Below, one piece after another: positions 46,407 to 57,692 of a DNA stretch of 64,000 bases. Where the stretch lies: contig FWCC01000111.1 of NCBI GenBank assembly GCA_900169235.1, positions 24,349 through 88,348 on the forward strand. Reading direction: 5' to 3'. The stretch's first letter is position 1, and each line of letters begins with the position of its first letter. The position numbers were made by a program, and so were the translations under genes. The notes beneath the pieces were generated by a model. That model was not told where the DNA came from. It ran no database searches and saw only the letters and a list, made by a program, of their open reading frames with translations. Source of the DNA: Zarea fungicola. Taxonomy: Eukaryota; Ascomycota; Sordariomycetes; Hypocreales; Cordycipitaceae.

Positions 46407-49400
46407 TTTAATGATTCAATCGTTATAGAGGTAGTGGTGGCGGTGTAAAGAGACGAGGTATAAAATGGGGGATGTTCAAAGGCGTGGGAGAGGAGCAAGT
46501 TATTGAGTGGTCAGGGCGAAGTCGAGGTGAGAGGTATGAGCGAGGTCGGTCTTTGGTTGGGGGTGAAGTATCAAGAGCCCAGATGGACAGGGCTGTAGAG
46601 TTTTGAGCGGCAGGTATTAGGAGGACGCTTGCATAATATCGTGTATCGAGCAGCCGGCCGAGAGTCGAGGAGGACGAGGACGGAGGTTTTTTTAACTGGA
46701 CGTGACCAGCAGCCGGCAAAGGCTATTCAAACATGCGGACCCCACGGGGCCAGCAATGGAGAAAGTCAATCACAGCCAAGTTGTGTGACAGTTTGGTGGT
46801 CAATGAGGCTGCAGTGCGATTGAGCAGTGGCATAGAGTAACCTGACACCTGGACAAGCGGAGAGACGGTGTTGTAGAGGATGAGGCAAAAGAGTGAGGCA
46901 CAAAGGTTGGAGGTTTAAGATGAAAGAGAGGGTACAGTAGCGGAGCAGCGAGAGCGGCAGTACTCCAGAGGTACGGGCGGATTAGTTCCAGTAAGAGGAG
47001 AGCGGGAGAGCGCCTGGACCCAGACACCCAGACCGGGGTGGTGGGTGAGGAGCCCGGAGCGTGGCAGTGGGCTGGGCCAGTGTGGGCTGTCAATGGGCTT
47101 GCCATGGGCTGGCAATGGGCTGCCCGCAGTGGGCTCTGGGCTTTGGGCACTGTGAGTTTCTTTCCCTCCAACTTAGTTTTACCAGTAGTTGCACGCTGCT
47201 GCGGTGCGGGTGGGTGTGGGTACCCGCTTGTACCTGTGGGTGTGGGAGGCGTGGGCGCTCAACTGGGCCTGGAGAAGGCTAGCCTGATTTAGGTTCTATA
47301 CTGGTTACTGGGGCAGTACCACACTCACGGCCCTCGTTGTGGTAGGCATGGTAGGTGCCTTGGTACGTACTGGAGCGGCTTTAAAGGCCAAAATCTGTAT
47401 TTAAAAAGAAAGAGGAAAAGGCGGCCCAAGAACATAACCTAGAGACGGACACCTAAAGGCCCTACAAGAGTACAGTCGGTTGGGCGCAATGCATGCATGT
47501 ACAGGTGCAGGAACAGGTACAGAGCATCACGGGCGGTGCACAATGTTGCAGTCACCTGTGGGCCATGGCTCACAGTGACACCTATGTACCTGTCTGTCTG
47601 TCATACGAACATGTCTGTAGTGGCACAAATTTTAGTTTTTCTTGGTTCTCTTTCAGCCAGGCTGGCGCTGGCAACTTGCATTAAAGGAAATTCTTGGACA
47701 GACCGGAGAACTCGTATCAAAGCGTGCATACAGCTGCTTTTCCAGGTAAAAGGATTTAAAGAAGGAAACTATCCCACATTACCTGCGTCGTAAAAGGGCT
47801 TTCTAGGTTATGTCCTTGTACTGCCTATCTGCCTTTTGTAGGGATGGGTGCTTGGTGCCCACCTCTAGCCGTTCATCCAGTCTGACGGGCTGTGAGGTTG
47901 AGAACGCCTTGGTTCTGGTGGGTTTAAGTATGCTGGGGCGTGATCATTGTCTGGCGCGGCTGGCCGTCGTAGTGACAGAGAGTGTCTACCCTACCTACCG
48001 GGTACTTACTTACCTGTACCTACTGATACCTACCTACACCCACTGTACGCAGGCCAGGGCCTGTGTCTCGAATGTACACAAGGACAGTCATTACACCGAA
48101 ATGCTACCAAGTAGGTACGCTTCAAACTCAATAGCAAACTTCCATGTTGCACCAAAGCCTTCCTTGTCCCGCCCCCAAAGTTAAAGCAGCCCGTGTTGTA
48201 TACATCCTCAAAGCAATTGATTTCCAACTGGCCACGCTGCAACTGCTGCCTGTTGACTCCGTACTCCGTCCATTTTCGCTGATTATTACGGATACCATAT
48301 CCTGCTTTATAATGAAGTCTTCGGGGGCGGTGGGGACAATCTCGCATCTAATTGCCCCAAGCCAGACAAGAAGAGGTCCTGCATTGAAACAATTGAAAAG
48401 ATGTAGCAACTCTCTAGACCACAAGCCCTTCTCCCAGCATCTTTCAAGACAACTGAAACACTGGATTTTGTTGAAATCCAACGTTCCGGTGCTTGACTAC
48501 CATGATAATCACAGAATGCAAGCCGCTGCGCTGGAGATAACCCATTATGATCCAGCCCGGCTATTCCGACCAGCAGCGAAAAGAGGGCCCTGCGTATAAG
48601 TCAATCAGTCCACTTCTATCCGCACGTATTACTTCGGCGACCGAAAAGAGGTAGAGTGGCCGCCAGGAAGATGAAATGCTTGCTCTCTCTGGTATTATTG
48701 GTAATTGAATATATATATATATATTAGCTGTTCTCTTGGCCACCAAGTCGTGATGAAGATCTTGACAGCCTGCCACGCGAATGAAATCGTAAGCAGAGGC
48801 CGAGTCCCGGGTTGTTGCTTCGCTGACAAATTAGTTAGTTGCTCCCCAATAGAACGCTCGTAGTTGCAGAAGCAAACGCCCATCACAACCTACTCACCCT
48901 TCCACATATTGGTCTCTCCCTGCGGAATATACACTCATATTTCACCCTGCTCGTCTTTCATCGTCAAAGGCAGCCAATCGATCCGATGTGAAACCTACTA
49001 ATAATACTTGGTACGGTTCGAACGCTATTGGCAATCACTCAAGGGATCATTGTCCAGGTTGCTGGCCCCACGCGGGCTGTCTCCCTGTATCAAACACTTT
49101 GCATAACTAGGTACTAACTAACCTATGGCAAAAATAGTAGCGGGCCTCGCAGCAAGCAGAATACGAATCATCTTCAGCACATCTCAATTACCCATCTCGA
49201 AATCCCATGGTTGCCTCCTGCGGCAACAAACTGCAGCTACCTTTTGGTCAAACTGCGACCAAATGTTCAATTCTTCGTCACCTGTTTCGGCAGTTTTCTG
49301 TCATCTACAACCCGACAAGGGCCACCGTTACCAATGTGGTCTGATCCATACTGGCCCATAACCCTGTCCGGCTCGCCTGCCTGTTTGCTCCATCGACTAA

Positions 49401-52400
49401 TCACTGGCGCCGTCGGTACTGCTGTACCGGTTTCGCGCGCCTCACCTCTAATTAGCTGGGAGGCATGTGCATGCCAACAGTAGCCACTCATAGCACATAT
49501 GCCTGTCGCAGAATCTGGTGAACCAGCAATGTGACAGGCCGGGTTGTGTTCCGTTGGTGCCCTTGCGCTCTTCTTCATCCGCATTTCTCTAGTCCTTGCC
49601 TCGGAGACATGGGTTTGGCTATTTTTGAGTCATGGAAATCTATTCTCGCCCGTGGTCTTCATCGCCCGTTTTGCCGTTGTGACCAAGTTCCAAAGCATTG
49701 GTAGTCTGGCGGCCCGCTCATGAGGGCTTCCGCAGCTCCAGCTCCGAGTCTCCTTTGCCACGGCACAGCACCGGGCCATGCCGTCATCACCTAGGTAGTT
49801 GCATCCAACCAATATATAAGCCTCACTCTGCGCTCCTCCAAATCGTGCTGCCCGACTGTCTGCCCAGCCAAGGGGGGTTGTGCTGGACAACAGGGGCGAT
49901 GTGGGCCAGCGTGCCTTGTTGTGGTGGATTTCCTGCTCTCGCCTGCAAGCTAGGCCAGCTGGGCTTTCCGCCAGACACCGGCTTACCCGTAACTAAAGCA
50001 GACTAGGCACAAGCAGAATGATGCCATACAGAGCGATACACCTCTTGGTTCCCCGTCTAGCCGCAACAACCTAAGTACAGACGCTCGATTACTCCAGCTT
50101 CAGATGGTTTACATTGTCGAGATAACCACTTGCTAAAAAACACTGGAGGGAATGATGCATCTCGTCAGTGTGGCGACCCTCGTGTTATTAGGCTCTATTT
50201 GGTGGAGTCTGAAACATCCTTGATTCCACCCCATCCCATGTCATCACCTCACGCATCGCCGAGAACTAGCACTGACCCTGTTTTGGGAGAAGACAGAGTT
50301 TCAGAATCACCGTTTCCATTCACCATATCTATGCTTGAGTTATACGTAGTGGTTACAGACAATCATTCAGACGTCTAAATACTGCTGTCACGGGTTGCAT
50401 GCACCAGGGTTCGCAGAGGGTTACCAGTATCAACGGTCACAATTTTTTGGGGATTTTTCTTTTTTTCCCGACTGGTCCAAGCTTTGAGAGAACAATCTGA
50501 GACAGCCAATAAGTTGCTATGGAATGTTCAAGGTAGCGACACTGCTCATAATTGTCTTTGATAATATCCACCAGCCAAGCCATCCCGCAACAACTTGTCT
50601 CTTGCCTTTGCCCTATTTCTTATTATTGGGATGAGGTAAAGTCCCCACTGCGCCATACAATTCTCGCCATTTTATAGGTCATCTCTCCTATCTTGCCTGC
50701 ATTGCTCAGACTAACCAGCGCAGCGAAATGCAAAACGGCTACAGCGACTAGCCCGTGCAGCACGCGGCCTTATTGTCAGCTGCATGTCGCAGCCAGCCTC
50801 GACCAATGCATCAGTTCCGGCGTGCATTTGAGGCTGTCTTCCTGTTGCACCAATCAACTTAGTACCATGGATGGAAATCGTAACATGTAAACCATGTGGT
50901 GGTGGTCAGCTTCCTTGATGAATCTTGGTCAGCTCAATCTGGCTGCATGCTGCTGACACCCCACCCATGCCCAGCGAATCGGGTTCCCGTATCCAGTCTC
51001 GCTTCCTGAGGATCGATTCGAATGTTCCCTCGGAGCTGCATCGCGGGACCTCCAGCACCACCAGCACTATGATATCAGAAATCCGGCTCTCGCGTTACCT
51101 AGCTATCAAGCCGGATACTTGCTGAAGACATGAAAGGCATGCCGCAAGGAAAGCCTGTTTTAGAACTAACTAGTCCCAGCAATAGCTCTCATTTGCCAAT
51201 ATGTTGGATGGCGTCCAACTTCCCATCTAACCTCAATAAGCCCACCAAGCTAGCCTGGAACGGAATAGCTCGCTAGCAGCACACCCCTGCCTGGCACAAG
51301 GCTTCAGCGACAACGGGGATTGCCCAGCAAAACACCGTACAACTATACGCCAAGAACCCAATAAGCTGACAGAACCAGTGGATGAACAAAGTAGACATGG
51401 GACTACCAAATCAACGACTGAAGTAGGTAGGAACAAGTCTGTAAGAGTCTAGGCCTTCGCTTTATGGTGATGTATTGGATTACAGATTCATTTAGACACT
51501 TTACATTGGAAGCAGCAGTCACAACGTTCTGTATTGTCGGTGGCAGCCTCAAAGTGGTCATTGCTGGCAGCAAAAGTTCAAGATCCAAGTTTTGCAAAGC
51601 AAATCCGCAGGTCAGGCTACGATATCAATAGAACTCTCTGGACTTAGCATATGGATACTTGGCATATACGGGCCAGTATTGAATTTAGAGTCGAAGAACG
51701 GAGTGCAATTGATCGTTCCGCTCCATGAGCTCTCACTCGTGACACCCTGACATCTACCGAGGGGTCTTAATGGCAGACGAGCTGCATAGACTTTCATGGA
51801 GGGGATCTTTCGGCAGCCAATTGGTTTTCTATTCTTGGTCGCACAAATGACTCCTTCTCTGAACTTTGAAATGAGTACAGCACATTTGCCACGAGTCACG
51901 AACTCGCACTAGCAACGGTGGCTTTCCTTTTGGCGGGCGCTGAAGCCTCGTTTTAGTTGCTACAGGCGGTCGGGGTACCGCCATCCGAATCCTACTTTTT
52001 GATGGCCTTGCTTCCTTCAGCGACACTGTGTGGCGGATTGGATACTTGGAGTTACTTGGCCAGCCACCCACATCTCCTCCAGATTTGCAGTACATAGCAC
52101 ATGTCACACAGACCGTTACCACACAGGCAAAGTTCCAGGCAGAGGATACGAGGGCAGTTGAGCAGCGCCGCAAACAAGCGTTTCAGCAGCAACGAATCAG
52201 ATCTTTGATTCCATCTTCCAGGAATGATGAAAAGGCACCGCAAGAAAGGGAAAAGGAAAGAAAAAAAAAGAAAAAGATTTGGTTTGCAAGATGACAGACT
52301 CCTGTCTGTGCTTGTCGGTAAATGAAACCGGCTCCAGCCGCAATCGGCTCACAGATTCCTTTGCAGACCCTGGGCAACGGGCCGGTAGTGCGTGTTGTTT

Positions 52401-52818
52401 CTTGGGCTTGTTTTTGGGGGCTTGTTGAGCAGCTTTCTGGTGTCACTTTGAGACCTCACCATCGCTTAATATGGTTCAAGCACCGCCTTGGCAGTTCTGG
52501 GATGAAGACGAACGTGAGAGACTTTGCTGAGGGTCGAGCTTCGCTTACATTACTGGTTGCTTTTTCACGCTAGATGACCCAATTCGAGCTTGACAGTTGT
52601 CGCTTTCACGACGTGCCGCTTAAAAGGGTTGTCGTAGCAGATGGAGGACACCGAGCCCGCCAGTTGACAACAGTAAGCAATGCAGCTTTGTGGACACACA
52701 GTTTCCGTTGGTAGCGAGAGCGCAGAGCCGGCGCGTCGCCTACATGATTACTGTCTATTCAGTGCATGTACCATTTTACTGTCGACACGTTAGTACAGAA
52801 ACCCCTGGCTGGCTAGCG
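46407..52818. other. Long region without a recognised gene
   Basis: 6.4 kb between ELL and the candidate gene at 52.8 kb. Many short overlapping open frames exist (longest 151 codons at 48144-48599) with no domain or splice support. TAGGTA/TACCTA words cluster at 47340-47365 and 47990-48045. An AT dinucleotide microsatellite lies at 48711-48724. The minus strand at 51612-52173 has two overlapping protein-like open frames in different frames, a possible broken gene. No transposon ends were seen. Confidence 0.5.
48711..48724. repeat. AT dinucleotide microsatellite
   Basis: About seven uninterrupted AT units in non-coding DNA. Confidence 0.8.
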
Positions 52819-53549
52819 CTATGCATGTTGCTCCCACAATGACTCCCAGTTGCTACCATATTTCACAATTGTGCATTGTTCGATATCTCGCGCAAGCCGA
52901 GCTACCCAGTTGTGGCGTCCCTTTCGAGAAAGAGGAGGGGGAAAAGCAGGCAACTTGTCCCGCAAAACGCCGAGCAACCGGCCATGAGTCTTTTTGACTA
53001 TTTTTGTTAGCACTTGATGGTATTTAAACCTCGCTTTACCGAGGCGGATAAGTAACCCGATCGTTAAAGGATTCCCACCAAAGAAACTGGACCTTCCTGC
53101 ACAGCTGCCGCGATCAATAGCCTGCAATGGGAAGGAGGACGAAAGACTCCATGGGACTGAGTTGACTGAGTACATCTTAGCGAGGGGATATTAACGGGTC
53201 GAATTACTTGTCTAAATCGAGCAGCTCAAACCTTGGTTCCAGCTAAGAAAAGTTTAGCGTCCGCATGCTTGGTAACTAATGCATGAGCCGTCCTCATCAT
53301 GAACGGCATCTCCACCACACGTGCCGCCCTGCTGATCCATACAGTACTTCCATTTTCCCCAGAAAAATGTATCAAAAATTCGCAGAGGAAAGAAAGCTGC
53401 ATATTGGAAACATCGAGGCTTTTTCTTTTAAAGGTCCTTGGTAGACATACATTGATATCTGACCTCAGGTTTTGGATTTCCTCCTCATGCCATTGTTCTT
53501 CAACTTTTATCCATAGGTCCCTCTCCAGGCATTTCATTTTCGAAACCAT
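52819..53549 (-). CDS. Candidate orphan two-exon gene of unknown function
   Basis: Exons complement(52819..53121, 53232..53549) would give 206 aa. The 110-bp intron runs from GTTTGA to TTGCAG; both exon frames agree in phase 0 at this join, which also removes a TGA. Exon 1 starts at the first ATG (MVSKMKCLERDLWIKVEE) and is rich in charged helical sequence; exon 2 reads SSFFGGNPLTIGLLIRLGKA then FKYHQVLTKIVKKTHG. The frame stays open without an ATG up to 53693, so a further 5' exon is possible. No family was recognised. A plus-strand frame of 149 codons overlaps the same DNA and cannot be excluded. Could also be a decaying relic. Confidence 0.33.
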
Positions 53550-55171
53550 ACACTCATGCAATGTGTGGGGAAAAGGGTTCTTTGCTACGTACTGGCAGCC
53601 CACCTCATCTATAATAGTGGCAACAAGGAAACCTATTTTCGGTTCTTGGATCCTTGTGTGGTTGACAGTAAATGTAACCAGGTCAAGAGATGACTATGAA
53701 CGGCCAAACCACCCCCCCCCCCCCCCCCCCTCCTTATACGGCACCTGAGAAATGATAGACTTACTGTAATTTATTAAGTACCGAACCGTCTCAAAGGAAA
53801 ATCGCTCTCCTTATTCCTTGGCGAGTTTCCTATTCGCTAGAATACCGAAATCAAGCGCCACTGAATACACAAAGAGGGGCCGAAGGCGCCCCGCGGGTCT
53901 TTTTGCACTGTATGGGTGGATTGTACCAGAGGGGAAGAGGATTTCAAGATGAAGCTGGTCGTGGGAAACGCAGACGGCCTCCAGAGCACATGCGTTTTTC
54001 TCCATTCTCTATTTCAGTTGCCTAATTGGGATGTGATGGGTAGATGACAAGATGTTTTAAATCTTCTTGAATAGCTCCGTCTTCGTGGGCAATCGCTAAT
54101 CCCTTGTTTTTGGTGAATTTTGGCTGTGGTACGGGCTTGGTAGCACTTGGCGGCTATTGCTCACTTTCCCAGGCGAGGCAGTCTCTGACAGACGATATAA
54201 AAGCAATCGATACCATCACCTACAAAGTCTAAATTGATTTTTCTTTATTTTTACTTCTATCTCGGCCATGATCTCAAATTATGTGTATAATCATAGAATC
54301 CTCCACAGTCTTAAGCGAGTACAAGCTTGCTATACTACAGACAAACAAAAGTTGCCGATATATCTTCTCCCCTCCCGTCTTTATTTCCTCTGGGTCCCGA
54401 CCAGAACACAATCAGAATGGCCTCTGCCTCTACACATGATTTGTTGACATTAGAAAATAACCCGATCCTGAATATTCCGGTACTGGCTCCGGTTGCGGAT
54501 TTCACTGTTTTATGATCGGTTCAGCTTAGTACAGAAATTTGCCTAAATCTGCCAAGAAATTCCCAAAGACGTCAGACGTGACCCAAAGGACCCAACAGAT
54601 CTGCCAAAGAAGGAGGTTGGCAAATACACAAAAGACGGACAAACGATCAAACAAACGACCACAAGGAAACAGGAAATGAGGAGGAAGCTCTGCGGAGGAA
54701 GACGTCTCCAGTTTGAACAAGCCCGTCCGCGTTTCTTGGACACCAAGACATCCAAGTGTTAGCCTCATAGTAAGCGACACAGCCACTCACAATTACATTT
54801 CATTGTGGTTTATGTTTTATGTATAGGATGACCGTCGTAATGTCCAGTTTTGCCTTATAACTGGAACAGTTTAACTCTCAACATCAACCTACGCAGGCTA
54901 TTTGACAGAGGACTCAAAGGATTTCGCCCAGTCGCAATTACCAACGCTTCAAATGATGAAAGCAAAGAGTAGTTCCTCGTCTATTTCTGCATTCATGATA
55001 TACTAAAGACCGACAGACGACGTTTCAATTGACAACATTGCTGCGAAACATCCGTCTTATCAATTCATTAAACAAAGAATTCCCGATACTCTTATAATTA
55101 CGAGAAAGGCTATTTCAGAGGGTAGCAAGGCTTCCGTCCGTTTTTAAAAGATAATATGAAGATGCCCATAA
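53550..55171. other. Region without a recognised gene
   Basis: Contains a C homopolymer of about 20 bp at 53712-53731. A 64-codon minus-strand frame at 53811-54005 begins with a true ATG but has no support. Nothing else seen. Confidence 0.5.
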
Positions 55172-55609
55172 TATGTTCGTTGTGTTGCTGGTTCTTTGGA
55201 CAGTGTTCATCATGCAGTTTTGGCTGGTGCAGCTGGATTGTCCGAAGAAGAATATGAGCCCGATTACGATTTCAATCCTGGAAATTACTATTTTACAACA
55301 GACCATTATTTTAGGGAGAATTCTCAGCCTGGGGGGGGGGCAGCTGGTCCGCCTATTCTCGGCGCTTTGAGTCCGTCCAGGAGAGCAGCATCAAGACCTG
55401 GCTGCACTCAAACTAATACCTCAAAAATATCTAAAGATTTAAATAGCTGGAAATTTAAATATTTTCCTTTTGTAAAATCCGTTTGTAGTACTGAAAGCGG
55501 TACAAAATGCGTATTTATTCTTCCGTCAACATGGCCAACTGCAAAAGACTGCGGTTATATCAATCTACAAAGCAAGTTAGTTCTCCTGATTGTCCTTATT
55601 GTCTCTTGA
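55172..55609 (+). other. Unassigned protein-like open frame
   Basis: The plus strand is open for 145 codons after a TAA at 55169-55171, with no early ATG. It reads acidic/aromatic (LSEEEYEPDYDFNPGNYYF) and later cysteine-containing, then ends in AT-rich DNA with a hydrophobic tail. A G run of ten (55331-55340) lies inside it, so frame beyond that point depends on exact base count. No family can be named. It may be one exon or a relic of a gene that continues at 56.2 kb. Confidence 0.3.
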
Positions 55610-55745
55610 TACTCTTGATCCTCTTGATCCTCTTAATTCACTTAATTTTATTAACTCGTTTAATTCTCTTAAATCTATAAAACTTACAAACCTATTAAAC
55701 CTATAAATTATCTTAATTATCTTAATTATCTTCTTTTCTTCTTTT
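55606..55745. repeat. AT-rich degenerate short tandem repeat
   Basis: A run of variants on TCTTGATCC / CTTAATTC / ATTATCTTA repeats over about 140 bp, ending with three copies of TTAATTATC and T-rich DNA. It looks like a decayed microsatellite. Confidence 0.7.
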
Positions 55746-56175
55746 TTTTACATATATTATAACAAGAATAAAACCAGAGAGAGACTGCATTTCCGACAAG
55801 CATAATGTTTCACTGTAAAATTTAATATAAGTGGAAGGTGGTTCTCATGGCGTCGTCTCAGTCTACATCATCCCGGATTCAAGGAAGCCATTAATCTACA
55901 TTGTTGTGGAAGCCCAATACCTTGATGCAAACATTCTATGCTCTCCATCAAACTTTTATTCTGATGTACGCAAGTGTACTGGAGGGCCGTAGTCCAAATA
56001 CCAAGGATTTCCCTAAATGTTTCCAGTCTTCTCGAAAACCATGACATATGAAATGCAACGCAACCCCAAGCCTTGAAACACATCAAACAATCGCCACATC
56101 TTCCCGTTATTATTTTGACCAACAACGACTCTTGGATGATTTAAACTTCAGATTATTGCAATCTGACTGTCTTAA

Positions 56176-56627
56176 TACCACGAGCAGGCCAGGCAGTGTT
56201 TCTGGAGTGGGACCTGCTGCAAGCATAACAAGCCATCTGAGTTTGCACTCGCAACATGGAATGATGGCAGCTTCTGCGAAGAATATACACTTCAAAATCC
56301 TAATATAATCTCCAGAGAATATTGGTCTCCTTTTATGTGCCCATCTACGGGAAAATGCGTTCGACGGTCAGCGTCTCTTTCCGACCATAATCTCTCCAAA
56401 TATTTCGCCTCGTCATGCATGCCTCATACACCTGGCAAAGTCGAGAGCTCAATGGCATTGAACAATGTTTTTATTCTCTTTTTTGTCATGAAAATGACGC
56501 TATCTTCTCAATTCATCAGACACTGTTCTCCCTCCACCATCTTGTTGTATTCGATTCGGCTTGCCATAACAGTGGGGGGGGAAAGCCCATAATGTTTCGT
56601 AGTTCTCGTGTTGCAGATCCGGAGTAA
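56176..56627 (+). pseudogene. Unassigned cysteine-containing open frame with apparent frameshift
   Basis: One frame is open from 56176 to 56592 and reads protein-like from its beginning (QCFWSGTCCKHNKPSEF) through FMCPSTGKCVRRSASLSDHN to about 56465. From there the protein-like reading moves to the next frame (FCHENDAIFSIHQTLF, HHLVVFDSACHNSGGG), which stops at 56627. The change falls around a six-T run at 56479-56484. This fits a single-base frameshift in a gene relic or a base-call error. Early sequence has no ATG, so an upstream exon is expected, maybe the open frame at 55172-55609. No family was recognised and no function is assigned. Confidence 0.35.
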
Positions 56628-57464
56628 ACTGTTTCGTCATTTTTGTCATCCGTTTCCTTTACTGGGTCTTGAACAAGAGAATAGCGCAGTGGCCGAGATA
56701 AAAGTAGATAAAGTGCTTGGTCTCTGTTATTACCGGCGATCAGTACACAGGCTTGGGGTTTTTGCAACTGTAGCTAATTTGCCAATCTTACCGTGGGTAA
56801 CAAAGCTGCCAAAGTTACGACCAACAATGCAGTGCCAGGTAGGACCCTTGCGCTCATCAAACTACACATCCACAATGGGCAACGTTAATATACCGGCTAC
56901 ATAACCACGGGTATTCGTAACTTTGCATTCGTTTTTTTAGGTCAAAAGTCGGCGGGGTGGTACTGACTGTGCGTTTAATATGCTGTGCGATATCCTATTG
57001 GCCCGATAATCAGCAAAGAGTTGTCTCGTGGCGGGCAGGTGTAATGATTCCATACCTTTTCAATTGTGAACTTGGCCATGGCCTCTTGAGCTGTTCCAGC
57101 TGGTTAAAACCTTCAACTTTGTGCTGCGAAGTCTCTCTCCGTAGCTATGCTAACCGCGGGGCAAACAAAAACACGTACCAACTTCAACGGACTCTTGCTG
57201 CATATCCTCGGTCTAGTAGTAGTTCGACTCGGTCAGCCACCTCTATCTCGTTCTCGCTGTGGATTATAGCGACTTCAACAGCGTTCGAGAATCGCTTTCA
57301 AATCCATACCATGTCAGCAGACTTGATTTGAGCTGTTTCACAGAAGGTCGCATTAGCTTTCACTCAAACTTGGAGCCAACGCAGCTCTGCTAAATAGTAC
57401 ATTCCCATACCTTCAAGCTTTTCCCTGGCAACAGGGGATTCGGCTTGCTTGTCCGCCATTGTGT

Positions 57465-57692
57465 ATGTCTTGTGTTTCAATATGCTTCTTATGCTTCTTG
57501 ATTCTGTTTTTTGTCTATGCGGGCTGTTGTTCCCCTGTATCAGCAGCGTTTCCCGTGCCGACTCTTCGGTTGGTGATGAATGGTTCGCAAAACAGGCTGG
57601 GTAAGCTTTCGATGCGTCGCCCCTTTAGGTTTTCGGGTTTTCCGTTGGGCAACAAACGTACGAGGTGCGAGGCGGAAGGATTAATTCCGTAA
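57465..57692 (+). CDS. Candidate small secreted protein
   Basis: A single open frame of 75 aa starts with ATG and a strongly hydrophobic segment (SICFLCFLILFFVYAGCC) followed by SPVSA, a plausible signal-peptidase site. The predicted mature part is about 49 aa, basic, with one cysteine (MRRPFRFSGFPLGNKRTRC). It has no known relatives that I can name. Short hydrophobic frames also occur by chance, so this is a weak call. Confidence 0.25.
   Translation: MSCVSICFLCFLILFFVYAGCCSPVSAAFPVPTLRLVMNGSQNRLGKLSMRRPFRFSGFPLGNKRTRCEAEGLIP

Noticed and set aside
48144..48599. Plus-strand open frame of 151 codons
   Set aside because: Longest frame in the desert, but no family resemblance, and overlapping minus-strand frames are nearly as long.
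53712..53731. C homopolymer of about 20 bp, first taken as a possible sequence gap or G-quadruplex
   Set aside because: A plain homopolymer; its length may be inaccurate, but nothing else points to function.
56685..56700. Possible tRNA A box (CAGTGGCCGAG)
   Set aside because: No B box or acceptor stem follows at a suitable distance.
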